Both the position numbers and the translations under genes were made by a program. 64,000 nucleotides of DNA. Origin: JAEUMD01 sp050246945. Its GTDB lineage: Bacteria; Pseudomonadota; Alphaproteobacteria; Rhizobiales; Hyphomicrobiaceae. The notes under the pieces were generated by a model that was not told the DNA's origin, did no database searches, and was given only the letters and a program-made list of their open reading frames with translations. Of the stretch, positions 51,686-61,101 are shown in pieces (the first letter of the stretch is position 1; each line of letters begins with the position of its first letter). The stretch covers positions 62,001 to 126,000 of the forward strand of contig JBFWVC010000001.1 of NCBI GenBank assembly GCA_050246945.1, written 5' to 3'.

Positions 51686-52576
51686 ATGGACTGGGACAAG
51701 CTCCGCATCTTCCATGCCGCCGCTGAGGCAGGCAGTTTCACGCATGCCGGAGACGCGCTGCACATGAGCCAGTCGGCCGTCAGCCGCCAGGTGTCCGCGC
51801 TCGAGAAGGACCTCAAGATCTCTCTCTTCCACCGCCACGCGCGCGGACTCGTACTGACCGAGCAGGGCGAGATGCTCTACCGCACCGTGGCCGAAGTGAT
51901 GACCAAGCTTCATACCGCCGAGACGCTGCTGTCGGATACTACCACCAAGCCTTCAGGCGAGCTGCGCGTGACGGCCGCAATCGGGCTCGGCACGGTCTGG
52001 GTCACACAGCGTCTACGGGAGTTCCTGGAGCTATATCCGGAGATTCGCATCGACCTCAATCTCAACGACGAGCAGGTGGATCTCGCCATGCGCGCCGCTG
52101 ACGTAGCGCTTTGGACGCGTGAGCCCGAGCAGGCGGACTTGATCCGTCGTCCCCTGTTCTCGATGAAAGTGCGCGCCTACGCTTCAACACAGTACGTGCG
52201 CCGCTTCGGTGCACCCGCCAATTTGAAGGCGCTCGACGAACACCGTATCGTGTCTTATTCCGGCGTACCGGCACAGCATCTGGCAGCCATTACCTGGATC
52301 GAGACGGTAGGCCGCGATAGTCTGCCGCCGCGCACCCCCATCTTCCGGGCGAACTCGGTGGTGGCCCTCAAATACGCCGTCCGCGCCGGCATCGGCATCG
52401 GCATGATACCGGACTACATGGTCGAGGAGGAATCGGACCTTGTCACCGTCCTGACGGAGATCGACCCGCCCACGCTGCCAATCCTTTTCGTCTACCCCGA
52501 GGAACTGAAAACCTCGAAGAAGGTACAGGTGCTGCGGGATTTCCTGCTCGCAAAAGCCCGTCAGGTGAAACTCTGA
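51686..52576 (+). CDS. LysR family regulator, LsrB/VtlR-like
   Basis: 296 residues from the ATG at 51686 (AGAGGGGA upstream); the open frame continues back into repeat A10, which is not coding. The N-terminal winged helix is WDKLRIFHAAAEAGSFTHAG with MSQSAVSRQVSALEKDLKI, followed by FHRHARGLVLTEQGE. The opening closely resembles LsrB of Sinorhizobium and VtlR of Brucella, regulators of redox and sRNA genes. Co-inducer and targets are unknown here. Confidence 0.9.
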   Translation: MDWDKLRIFHAAAEAGSFTHAGDALHMSQSAVSRQVSALEKDLKISLFHRHARGLVLTEQGEMLYRTVAEVMTKLHTAETLLSDTTTKPSGELRVTAAIGLGTVWVTQRLREFLELYPEIRIDLNLNDEQVDLAMRAADVALWTREPEQADLIRRPLFSMKVRAYASTQYVRRFGAPANLKALDEHRIVSYSGVPAQHLAAITWIETVGRDSLPPRTPIFRANSVVALKYAVRAGIGIGMIPDYMVEEESDLVTVLTEIDPPTLPILFVYPEELKTSKKVQVLRDFLLAKARQVKL

Positions 52577-52750
52577 TCCGTCGTTTCGGCAACGCCCGAC
52601 TGGAAGCTGATCGGCTGCGATGGAAGCGGTACTGGCCCAGAGGAAGGCGTCATTGAGGGACGCGATATAAGAAATGGAACAGGCCGCAACGACCAAATCG
52701 TCAATGCATGTTGCGCAAGAGTTTACAGCGGGTCTTGCCCAACATGAACA

Positions 52751-54976
52751 TCAAATTCCCTCCGACCCTGTTCCAAGGTAACGGTCCGCAATTTTCCCGT
52801 TCTGATGGGCGCTGATCATTGGAACGACACGCCCACTCAACGATGCAACCTGATCGAACTGCAGCGCGCATGTCGCAAGCCCGGACGGCTTGGCAAGCCA
52901 GTATCCCTGAACCTCATCGCAACCGCATTTCGATGCGATCTCGAACTGCTCCTGCGTCTCCACGCCTTCGACGACACTTCCAATGCCAAGGTCGCGCCCC
53001 ATGGAACAGATGCTCCAAAGTACCTTCCTGCTACGTTCCGATGTCTCGACATCCAAGATGACGCTACGATCAATTTTCAGCTTGTTGAAGCCGAGGCGGG
53101 CGAGTACGGAAAAGCTGGAATAACCGGCGCCGAAGTCGTCGAGCGAGACGGTAATCCCACGCGATTGCAGCGCTTCAATTGTCGTCGCCGCCCGATCCAT
53201 CGCGCGCAGGACTGCCGTCTCTGTTACTTCTATCTCGATATTCCTGCCGCCGACGCCGAATTCATCCATGTACCCGTACAATCGGTCTACAAACGTCGGA
53301 TCTGCAAAGATCTTTGCTGAAATGTTGACAGCGATCCGGACGTCGTCGGAGCGCGGACCGATTTCTTGCATCAGCCTGCGCAGCAGCTCGTCGCCAAGCC
53401 TCGGCATCAATCCGAGATGCTCAGCCAAGGGTATGAATTCGCCGGGCCCGATCTGCCCATACTGGGGATCAAACCACCTCGCCAAGGCCTCGACCGCCAC
53501 CGTCCTGCCGGTCCGCCGCGAAACGATCGGTTGAAACTCGAAAGTCAAACCACCGATCGCCGCGGGATTGCGAAGGTTCTGTGCTATATATATGCGTCGG
53601 ATTTGGTCTGTTTTCATGTCGCTTGAGTAGACAAACAACGACCCGGTTCCTTTGCTTTTGGCCTTATAGAGCGCGAGATCGGCCTCCTTGACGACTTCAG
53701 ACAGGTCAACACGACATTTCGCATCCGCGAGACCGACAGATCCCGTGATGTTTACGTTGAAGCCCTCGACACGCCTGATTGTCTCGATGCCTGACACAAT
53801 CGCCCGCGCGAGTTCGACGCACATTTCGATGTCATTGCGTTCCTTGAACAGCAAGCCGAACTCGTCACCGCCAAGCCGGAATACCTCCGCCTTGGATCCG
53901 GCAATTCTCTTGATCTCGTCAGCCACTTGAACGAGCAGGAGATCGCCGGTCGCATGGCCGTGAAGATCATTGACCTCCTTGAACTCGTCGAGATCGAGAA
54001 GCCCGACGACACTAATGGATAGTTGTTGGTCGCCATTGCCGGATGACTCGGCCGTCGCTCTGTTCATCAATTCGTCGAACGACCGTCTGTTGCGAAGACC
54101 CGTCAGAAAGTCATGGCGGGCCGCGTAATCGGACTCAGCGCGCGCCTCCAGCAATCGATGCTTTTGCAGTTCCACTTTGACCGTCGACTCGACCATCTCG
54201 CAAAGCACGCCCAGGTTCGTCATCGCCGTTCGATACATCATGAGTGAAATGCTAAGAAAGCAGACGATCAGCGCCTCCTCTGCACCTCCTTCGTGGAGCA
54301 GACCGAAACCAAGGCACATTACTGTCGGCAGGAATAGCGTCATGAACATCGGCACTGGCGCGAACCCGAGGCAGAGTGCGCCTGCGATACTGCAAAGCGC
54401 TATGTATGCGATGGTGAAGTTCTGGGTCCCCTGGTCCGCCAACATGGTCATCGACAGTGCCCAGGCTGACATGGTCAGCCCCATGACCACGCTGAGCACC
54501 GACACGGCCGCAATCTCCTTGCGGGCGAAATCAACCGTGACTTCCGCATCTTGCGCATGGATGTACCGACGCATGCGCCACGCGCCGACCGCGGACAAAA
54601 ATATCGGCCCGGCTGCTGCATGAGCAAGTGAAACCGAATGCAGATGGAAGTAGGCCACGAAATAGGTCGCCGGGATGACGAACAAATAAAATGTACTATA
54701 AAGCTTTTGCTGCAGCTTGAACTGTTCTATGGAGATCCGACCATTCGCCAACGCAGTCGACTTGGCACAATCATCAATCGCATCTCCAAGGCAGCAGGAC
54801 GATTTGCAGCCATGCTGCGTCCGGGAGCATGCGTCATCGATCCCGACTGACAATTGCTGCAGGTTGCCACTCAGATAGTCAAGCTTGAATTCCGCCTCCG
54901 TCGCTCCGCGCATTCCGGTCTCTCGGCTGGATTGCGATTGCATTACCGTGAACCTCATTTCAGAAAGTCGTCTCAT
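52751..54976 (-). CDS. GGDEF-EAL signalling protein with membrane domain and Cys cluster
   Basis: 741 residues from the ATG at 54976; an ATG at 54943 has a better ribosome site. Residues 50-70 hold five cysteines (C50, C57, C61, C62, C70). Several membrane segments follow (about 95-265), then a GGDEF domain with intact RLGGDEFG near 390 and an EAL domain with VEALARWF and LDDFGAGYSSF. Both catalytic motifs look complete, so it could both make and break cyclic di-GMP. It converges on the LysR gene. Confidence 0.92.
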   Translation of the reverse strand: MRRLSEMRFTVMQSQSSRETGMRGATEAEFKLDYLSGNLQQLSVGIDDACSRTQHGCKSSCCLGDAIDDCAKSTALANGRISIEQFKLQQKLYSTFYLFVIPATYFVAYFHLHSVSLAHAAAGPIFLSAVGAWRMRRYIHAQDAEVTVDFARKEIAAVSVLSVVMGLTMSAWALSMTMLADQGTQNFTIAYIALCSIAGALCLGFAPVPMFMTLFLPTVMCLGFGLLHEGGAEEALIVCFLSISLMMYRTAMTNLGVLCEMVESTVKVELQKHRLLEARAESDYAARHDFLTGLRNRRSFDELMNRATAESSGNGDQQLSISVVGLLDLDEFKEVNDLHGHATGDLLLVQVADEIKRIAGSKAEVFRLGGDEFGLLFKERNDIEMCVELARAIVSGIETIRRVEGFNVNITGSVGLADAKCRVDLSEVVKEADLALYKAKSKGTGSLFVYSSDMKTDQIRRIYIAQNLRNPAAIGGLTFEFQPIVSRRTGRTVAVEALARWFDPQYGQIGPGEFIPLAEHLGLMPRLGDELLRRLMQEIGPRSDDVRIAVNISAKIFADPTFVDRLYGYMDEFGVGGRNIEIEVTETAVLRAMDRAATTIEALQSRGITVSLDDFGAGYSSFSVLARLGFNKLKIDRSVILDVETSERSRKVLWSICSMGRDLGIGSVVEGVETQEQFEIASKCGCDEVQGYWLAKPSGLATCALQFDQVASLSGRVVPMISAHQNGKIADRYLGTGSEGI

Positions 54977-55460
54977 GTCGACAGTGATGCCGCAAATTCA
55001 ATTGCGAATTTCTTCACGTGATAGAAGAAAACATGAAATGAATTGGAATTTCGGATCGCAACTATTGCGCAAAAGTTTGTCTGACTTTTACCCAGGCCCA
55101 TGATGATGGAGCAGCAGAAGGCGCTGCGCAATTTTGCGAATTTCGCAAATAGCATGCCTTCTTGGAGATGTGCTCTGGCCCGTCGCGCCACTCGCTCTAA
55201 GCAATCCGGTTCTGCGACTTGCCAACGCGGCTCGAATGCGCTTCTCCTTCGCCGTGAGGAAAAGCCCGGATGCCTTGGAGTTCAGGCTCAGGAACTGGCC
55301 ACACGCGCGCTGGGCCGACGCGTCAGCTGATTGCGCGAACCTGCCCAACTCGCTATCTAGAGAGTGCCGAATGTGTTGCAGGCGCGAGAAGATGGCGCGA
55401 CTGCGACCATCGCAATACGGATTCCAATAGACATTAGCTACGTAGGCACGGGCAGCGACT
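54977..55460. other. Gap between the GGDEF-EAL gene and leuC
   Basis: No gene I trust. An inverted repeat TTTGCGAA-T-TTCGCAAA sits at 55133-55149, possibly an operator. A minus-strand frame of 130 codons crosses most of the gap but has no known similarity and overlaps the leuC start. Confidence 0.45.
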
Positions 55461-56882
55461 ATGACCAAGACCGCCTCCACGACCCTCTATGACAAGATTT
55501 TCGAGGACCACGTTGTCGAACGCCAGCCCGACGGAACGTGCCTTCTCTATATCGATCGCCACCTCATCCACGAAGTGACGAGCCCGCAGGCGTTCGAGGG
55601 TCTGCGCATGGCCGGCCGCAAGGTGCGCGCACCGGAAAAGACACTCGCCGTCGTCGACCATAACGTGCCGACCACCGACCGCAGCCACGGCATCGATGAT
55701 CAGGACAGCCGCATCCAGGTCGAGACGCTCGCGAAGAATGCTTCGGACTTCGGCATCGAGTACTACGACGAGCTCGACAGCCGCCAGGGCATCGTCCACG
55801 TCGTCGGCCCCGAGCAGGGCTTTACGCTACCCGGCACGACCATTGTCTGCGGCGACAGCCACACCTCCACGCACGGCGCTTTCGGCGCCCTGGCCCACGG
55901 CATCGGCACGTCCGAAGTCGAGCACGTCCTGGCCACCCAGACGCTTGTGCAGAAGAAGGCCAAGAACATGCTCGTCGACGTCAGCGGACAGACGCCGCAC
56001 GGCGTGACGGCCAAGGACATCATCCTCGCCATCATTGGCGAGATCGGCACCGCCGGCGGCACGGGCCACGTCATCGAGTATGCGGGTGAAGCGATCCGCA
56101 ATCTCAGCATGGAAGGCCGCATGACGGTCTGCAACATGTCGATCGAGGGCGGCGCCCGCGCCGGCATGATCGCACCAGACGAGAAGACCTATGCATTCAT
56201 AAGGGGCAAGCCCAAGGCACCCAGGGGCGCGGCCTGGGACATGGCGATGAAGTACTGGGAAACGTTGAAGACCGAAGAAGGCGCGCACTTCGACACAGTC
56301 GTCAAGCTAGATGCCGCGAGGCTGCCGCCGATCGTCACGTGGGGCACGAGCCCCGAAGACGTCGCCGCCGTTACGGGCGTCGTACCAGATCCCGCGAAGG
56401 TGGCGAACGAGAACAAGCGCGCTTCCATGCAGCGCGCACTCGAATACATGGGCCTGTCGCCTGGCACCAAGATCACCGACATCCCGCTCGATGTCGTCTG
56501 GATCGGCTCGTGCACCAACGGCCGTATTGAGGATCTGCGCGCGGTGGCAAGAATCGTCGAGGGCAAGAAGATTTCATCCCGTCTCGCCTACGCCATGATC
56601 GTTCCGGGCTCCGGTCTGGTAAAGCAGCAGGCGGAAGCCGAGGGCCTTGACAGGATCTTCGTCGACGCGGGCTTCGAATGGCGCGAACCCGGCTGTTCGA
56701 TGTGCCTCGGCATGAACCCGGACCAGCTGAAGCCCGGCCAGCGCTGCGCCTCTACGTCGAACCGCAACTTCGAGGGACGCCAGGGCTACAAGGGTCGCAC
56801 GCATCTCGTTTCGCCGATCATGGCGGCGGCCGCAGCCCTGGAAGGCCACCTTGTAGACATCCGGGAGTATCCGGGGGCTTAA
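55461..56882 (+). CDS. leuC: 3-isopropylmalate dehydratase large subunit
   Basis: 473 residues. With LeuD it converts 2- to 3-isopropylmalate in leucine synthesis using a [4Fe-4S] cluster. Cluster ligands: one Cys in WIGSCTNGRIEDL and two in GCSMCLGMN; other motifs are LLYIDRHLIHEVTSPQAF, CGDSHTSTHGAFG and RNFEGRQG. leuD is not adjacent here; in many alphaproteobacteria the two subunits are near but not next to each other. Confidence 0.97.
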   Translation: MTKTASTTLYDKIFEDHVVERQPDGTCLLYIDRHLIHEVTSPQAFEGLRMAGRKVRAPEKTLAVVDHNVPTTDRSHGIDDQDSRIQVETLAKNASDFGIEYYDELDSRQGIVHVVGPEQGFTLPGTTIVCGDSHTSTHGAFGALAHGIGTSEVEHVLATQTLVQKKAKNMLVDVSGQTPHGVTAKDIILAIIGEIGTAGGTGHVIEYAGEAIRNLSMEGRMTVCNMSIEGGARAGMIAPDEKTYAFIRGKPKAPRGAAWDMAMKYWETLKTEEGAHFDTVVKLDAARLPPIVTWGTSPEDVAAVTGVVPDPAKVANENKRASMQRALEYMGLSPGTKITDIPLDVVWIGSCTNGRIEDLRAVARIVEGKKISSRLAYAMIVPGSGLVKQQAEAEGLDRIFVDAGFEWREPGCSMCLGMNPDQLKPGQRCASTSNRNFEGRQGYKGRTHLVSPIMAAAAALEGHLVDIREYPGA

Positions 56883-56936
56883 GGCGACCAGCAGTCATGA
56901 GAGCCGGCCGACGCGCAACCACCCGACACAGCAATC

Positions 56937-57030
56937 TTATCTGAAGTGGGCAGCGGTTCAGCCTGAAAAACGGGTTCAGAACAACGGACTTGATCGTGTG
57001 GTTGGTTCCACGAAGCATGAACACAATATA
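56937..57030 (+). repeat. Dispersed repeat family A, copy A11
   Basis: CTGAAGTGGGCAGCGGTTCAG, then CTTGATCGTGTGG and GCATGAACACAAT. The left arm is missing, the rest is clear. Between leuC and the HAD gene. Confidence 0.75.
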
Positions 57031-57105
57031 TGTCTGTGCGGATCTTCGTTCGGTAGACAAGCCGAATGACGTGCCAGTTTCACCGGTCCGCGCTATATAC
57101 GCCCC

Positions 57106-57843
57106 ATGACCAGACCGCACGATACGACCGAAGTTTCACCTCCCGCATCTGCCGCCACCCGTTCCGGCTTCGAACATACGCGCGTGTGGGTGTTTGATCT
57201 CGACAACACGCTCTATCCCGCTGATTGCAACCTGTTCGCCCAAGTCGATCATCGCATGGGCGAATTCATCCAGAACTATCTGGGTGTCCCCTATGAATAC
57301 GCCCGCCACCTGCAGAAGAGCTATTACCGCCAGTTCGGTACCACGCTCGCCGGACTGATGCGGATTCACAAGATGGAGCCGACAGCGTTCCTTGAGTACG
57401 TGCACGACATCGATCTGTCACCGGTACCCGAGCATCCGGAACTGGCGTCTGCATTGCAGAAGCTACCTGGCCGCAAGCTGATCTTCACCGCAGGCTCGCG
57501 CCGCCACGCCGAGAACGTGGCCGCCAAGCTCGGCGTCCTGCATCTGTTCGAGGACATCTGCGATATCGTGGCAACCGGCTTCGTGCCGAAGGAACAGCGC
57601 GAAGCCTATGACCGTATGAGCCGCGCCCACGGCGTGACGCCGACCCAGGCAGCGATGTTCGAGGACATGCCGCACAACTTGCGCGCCGCGCACGACCTCG
57701 GCATGACCACCGTGCTGGTTCATTCAAACTATATGGACCATCCCGCCCAGGCCAAGATCAAGACATGGACCAAGCCGCCCGAACACATCCACCACATGAC
57801 CGAGGACCTGGCGCGCTTCCTTGCGGAAGTCAATGGTGCCTGA
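57106..57843 (+). CDS. Pyrimidine 5'-nucleotidase (HAD superfamily)
   Basis: 245 residues. HAD motif I is VWVFDLDNTLYP near residue 27, motif II IFTAGS near 126, and the second-helix region MFEDMPHNLRAAHDLGMTTVL completes the site. The pattern corresponds to the SDT1/PPM1-type pyrimidine 5'-nucleotidase found widely in alphaproteobacteria. It would dephosphorylate UMP or CMP, or modified relatives. Confidence 0.92.
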   Translation: MTRPHDTTEVSPPASAATRSGFEHTRVWVFDLDNTLYPADCNLFAQVDHRMGEFIQNYLGVPYEYARHLQKSYYRQFGTTLAGLMRIHKMEPTAFLEYVHDIDLSPVPEHPELASALQKLPGRKLIFTAGSRRHAENVAAKLGVLHLFEDICDIVATGFVPKEQREAYDRMSRAHGVTPTQAAMFEDMPHNLRAAHDLGMTTVLVHSNYMDHPAQAKIKTWTKPPEHIHHMTEDLARFLAEVNGA

Positions 57844-58025
57844 GCCTCCAATAGAAACCTGGACCCGCCGCACGCGTTTCTCAGAACGCCCTGCAATCCT
57901 GCTGTTGATCCAGACCAGTTAACGCCTCAGTACGAAGACTGCCGCAGCATATACTTGCACCAAGCCGCTGGATCGTGATTCGACCGGCACGTCCGGAAGA
58001 AACTGGAAAAGCAGCCGAAAACAGC

Positions 58026-59780
58026 ATGGCCACCGCAATCAATATCCCAGCCTACAGCGATGCGCTGGTCGTACTTGGAACAGCCGGCATCATCGTACCG
58101 ATGCTGAGCAGGTGGGGATTGAGCCCCGTCGTCGGATACCTCGGCGCCGGCGCTGTGCTGGGTCCTCTGGGTCTCGGTTCCTACGTGGCTGAAATTCCGC
58201 CACTCTATTGGCTGACGGTGACAGACGCCAAGAACGTGGCTGGTATCGCCAACCTCGGCGTCGTCTTTCTGCTCTTTCTTATCGGCCTCGAGCTTTCGTT
58301 CGAACGCCTCATCACCATGCGCCGGCTCGTATTCGGCCTCGGCGGACTGCAAATTGCTGTGACCAGCGTCGCCATTGCCGGCATCGTATCCATGTTCGGG
58401 TTCTCAGGTCCCGTTTCAGTGATATTGGGCGGATCGCTGGCGCTGTCGTCGACCGCGATCGTTCTCGAGGTGCTTTCAAGAGAGGACCGCCTCGCCACGG
58501 TCACAGGCCGGGTCAGTTTTGCCGTTCTGCTTGCGCAGGACCTCGCGGTGGTGCCGCTGCTGATTTTCATTTCACTACTCGCCGCGAACGGGGAAGGTTC
58601 GGTGTTCGCTAGCGTCGGCAAGGCGCTGCTTCAGGCCCTCATCGCTATCAGCATCATCATCGTCACAGGACGGTTGTTCCTCAGGCCCATGTTTCGTCTG
58701 GTCTCGGCAACAAGATCCAATGAACTGTTCATTGCCGCGACACTTTTTGTCGTGATCCTGACCGGCGTGATTGCAGCCTTGGCTGGTCTTTCAATGGCGC
58801 TTGGCGCCTTCATTGCCGGCCTCCTCCTCGCAGGCACCGAGTATCGGCGAGCCGTCCAGGCGACGACTGAACCATTCAAAGGTCTGTTGCTGGGAATGTT
58901 CTTTTTCACGGTCGGCATGAGCATTGATGTCCGCGAGGTGATCCGCGAACCGCAATGGATCGCCACAGCCGTCGTTGCCTTGATCGCCGGCAAGGCCGTG
59001 ATTGTCGTCATGCTAACGCATCTGTTCAAGCTGGCGCGGCCCGTCAGCATCGAATCTGCGCTCCTGCTAGGCCCCGGCGGCGAGTTTGCATTCGTGGGCG
59101 TTGGACTGGCAGCGTCTCTGGGGCTCCTCAGCTCGCCTGTTGCCTCCTTCACGCTCACGGTCACATCGCTGACGATGACCCTGATCCCGGTGATGGCGAT
59201 TCTCGGTCGCCACATCGCCGCCAGATTCGGTGACAGCCCAGTTCCCGAACCTGAAACCCTCGTCATGCCCGACCCTCGGAAGGCGCATGCGATCGTTGTA
59301 GGTTACGGGCGAATGGGCAAGGTGGTATGCGACCTCTTCAAGATGCACGCCATTCCCTATATCGCCATCGATCACAATGCCCCGTCGGTTATCGACGATC
59401 GACACAGAGGCCATGACGTCTATTTCGGAGACGCGACGAATCGTGCCTTCTTGGAAGCCTGCGGCGTCGCCAATGCGACATGCGTCATCGTCACCGTACA
59501 GTCTGCCAAGATCATCGATCATGTTGTCGAGCAGGTTCGCGCCCTTCGACCCGATGTGACGATCGTTTCGCGCGCCCGCGACGGGGAGCACGCGCGCCAT
59601 CTCTATAGTACCGGCGTGAACGACGCTGTGCCGGAGACAGTGGAAGCCAGCCTCCAGCTATCACGCGCAGCACTCCTCGGCATGGGTATGTCGCAACAGG
59701 CGATCAGCGCATCCATCAAACAGGAACGTGAGACCCTGCGCCACCAACTGCGACCGCTGGTCTCCCCCAAAGCCGACTGA
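58026..59780 (+). CDS. Cation:proton antiporter, Kef (CPA2) type
   Basis: 584 residues from the ATG at 58026; 57975 is an alternative. Twelve or so membrane segments (starting SDALVVLGTAGIIVPML, with GLELSFERLITMRRLVFGLG and LALSSTAIVLEVLSRED) are followed by a cytoplasmic nucleotide-binding RCK/TrkA-N domain: AHAIVVGYGRMGKVVCDLF and YFGDATNRAFLEACGV. This is the KefB/KefC plan for potassium efflux. A separate regulator subunit such as KefF is not nearby. Confidence 0.93.
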   Translation: MATAINIPAYSDALVVLGTAGIIVPMLSRWGLSPVVGYLGAGAVLGPLGLGSYVAEIPPLYWLTVTDAKNVAGIANLGVVFLLFLIGLELSFERLITMRRLVFGLGGLQIAVTSVAIAGIVSMFGFSGPVSVILGGSLALSSTAIVLEVLSREDRLATVTGRVSFAVLLAQDLAVVPLLIFISLLAANGEGSVFASVGKALLQALIAISIIIVTGRLFLRPMFRLVSATRSNELFIAATLFVVILTGVIAALAGLSMALGAFIAGLLLAGTEYRRAVQATTEPFKGLLLGMFFFTVGMSIDVREVIREPQWIATAVVALIAGKAVIVVMLTHLFKLARPVSIESALLLGPGGEFAFVGVGLAASLGLLSSPVASFTLTVTSLTMTLIPVMAILGRHIAARFGDSPVPEPETLVMPDPRKAHAIVVGYGRMGKVVCDLFKMHAIPYIAIDHNAPSVIDDRHRGHDVYFGDATNRAFLEACGVANATCVIVTVQSAKIIDHVVEQVRALRPDVTIVSRARDGEHARHLYSTGVNDAVPETVEASLQLSRAALLGMGMSQQAISASIKQERETLRHQLRPLVSPKAD

Positions 59781-60083
59781 GTGCCAGCCCGGCCAGCCGC
59801 TGGAACACTTGCAGCATGTTAGGCTGAAGCCTGGAGCGGTCCGGCGCGAAAGACATGCCCAATAGAATGGGCTGGATCGTGTGCGGGCGGCCTAGAGCCA
59901 TTCAGGCTCAGGTCGATTCAATTCTGTTTCTCAAGCGGCGCGCCGACCCGGCAGGAGGACGGCGCAGGGCGTAGCGGCGCTACGGCCAAGACGGGACGCG
60001 ATGAGATCGGTGCAAATCCGCCTCTGCGGAGAGGTTCCACCTGAGCCTGAATGGCTCCAAATGCAAACTGATCCTGACCTGCC
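59781..60083. other. Gap between the antiporter and SDR genes
   Basis: Contains repeat copy A12 at its left end and nothing else I can support. The right half reads as non-coding on both strands. Confidence 0.4.
59811..59890 (+). repeat. Dispersed repeat family A, copy A12 (worn)
   Basis: GCATGTTAGGCTGAAG, GGAGCGGTCCGGCGCGAAAG, ACATGCCC, and then GGCTGGATCGTGTGCG. The order is kept but many bases differ. Confidence 0.6.
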
Positions 60084-60854
60084 TTATCCACGCCCCTCGA
60101 ATGGCATCTCGGTTGCCTTGATCGTCATCGACAGCACATTGGCATCGAGCGGCAGGCTCGCCATGTAGAGCACCGCGCTCGCAACGTGCGCCACATCCAT
60201 GCGCGGCTCGACTTTCCGGGTGCCGTCTGCCTGCAGCGCCCCTTGTCCCTTCGCCATCGGCTCGGTCATCGCGGTTGCGGCGTTGCCGATATCGATCTGG
60301 CCGCAGGCGATGTCGTGGCCGCGGCAATCGAGCGCAATCGATTTCGTCAGTCCCGCGACCGCATGCTTCGTCGCTGTATAGCACGCCGACAGAGGTCGCG
60401 GCGTAAAAGCGGAAATCGACCCGTTGTTGATGATCCGCCCGCCCTTCGGGTTCTGCTTCTTCATGATCCGTATCGCTTGCTGGCAGCACAGGAAGACGCC
60501 GGTGAGATTGACGTCGACCACATGCCGCCAGTCATCGACCGAGAGATCTTCGAGCGGAACAGACGGCGCAAAGAGCCCCGCGTTGTTGAACAGTAGGTCG
60601 ACGCGACCGAACGACTGTACCGTAGCCTGGAACAATCCCTTCACTTCCAGCGCGTCGGAAACGTCGCTTGCGTGGACAAGCATCTCACCACCGCCTGCCG
60701 CTGCAAGCGCCTTGGTTGCCTCCAGTTCAGCCGTACGCCGGCCAGCCAGCGCCACATGGTAGCCGTCACCTTGCAAGGCCAGCGCCACAGCCCGACCGAT
60801 ACCCGCACTCGCCCCTGTCACGACCGCCACTTTGCTTGCGCCTCTACCCGTCAC
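60084..60854 (-). CDS. Short-chain dehydrogenase/reductase (SDR)
   Basis: 256 residues from a GTG at 60854 with GGGAGG six bases upstream. Cofactor site VVTGASAGIGRAVA near 10, NNAGLFAPS near 88, and the catalytic Ser in NNGSISAF with Tyr-x-x-x-Lys in CYTATKHAV. ADP-ribose contacts (GRRTAELE) suggest NADP preference. A typical classical SDR whose substrate cannot be read from sequence. Confidence 0.93.
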   Translation of the reverse strand: MTGRGASKVAVVTGASAGIGRAVALALQGDGYHVALAGRRTAELEATKALAAAGGGEMLVHASDVSDALEVKGLFQATVQSFGRVDLLFNNAGLFAPSVPLEDLSVDDWRHVVDVNLTGVFLCCQQAIRIMKKQNPKGGRIINNGSISAFTPRPLSACYTATKHAVAGLTKSIALDCRGHDIACGQIDIGNAATAMTEPMAKGQGALQADGTRKVEPRMDVAHVASAVLYMASLPLDANVLSMTIKATEMPFEGRG

Positions 60855-61040
60855 GTCATCCTCCCGATTTGTAGGGCCTTGGCACTCTATGGTGCCTGCG
60901 ACGAACGCTATCATGTCGCGCGTCGTCCGCAAGCGTCAGACATTGCAACACGCATTTCGAGTCCGATGATCCCGCAGTCGCACCAACCGACACCGCTTAT
61001 CGAGCCCGTCTATGGGTGTGTAGAAGAACACTGCGCCAAC

Positions 61041-61074
61041 AACGAAACGGGCGCCGCCCGGGCGCCCGTCTTTT
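61041..61074. terminator. Bidirectional terminator
   Basis: ACGGGCGCC (61047-61055) pairs with GGCGCCCGT (61061-61069) around GCCCG. T-rich ends occur on both strands (CTTTT on plus; TTTCGTT on minus). It lies 30 bases past the end of the hbd operon. Confidence 0.75.
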
Positions 61075-61101
61075 GATCTTCGATAGGCCAAAGCGAATGG
61101 C

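Noticed and set aside
55088..55480. 130-codon minus-strand frame before leuC
   Set aside because: No family, no good ribosome site, and it overlaps the leuC start; kept only as a remark on the gap.
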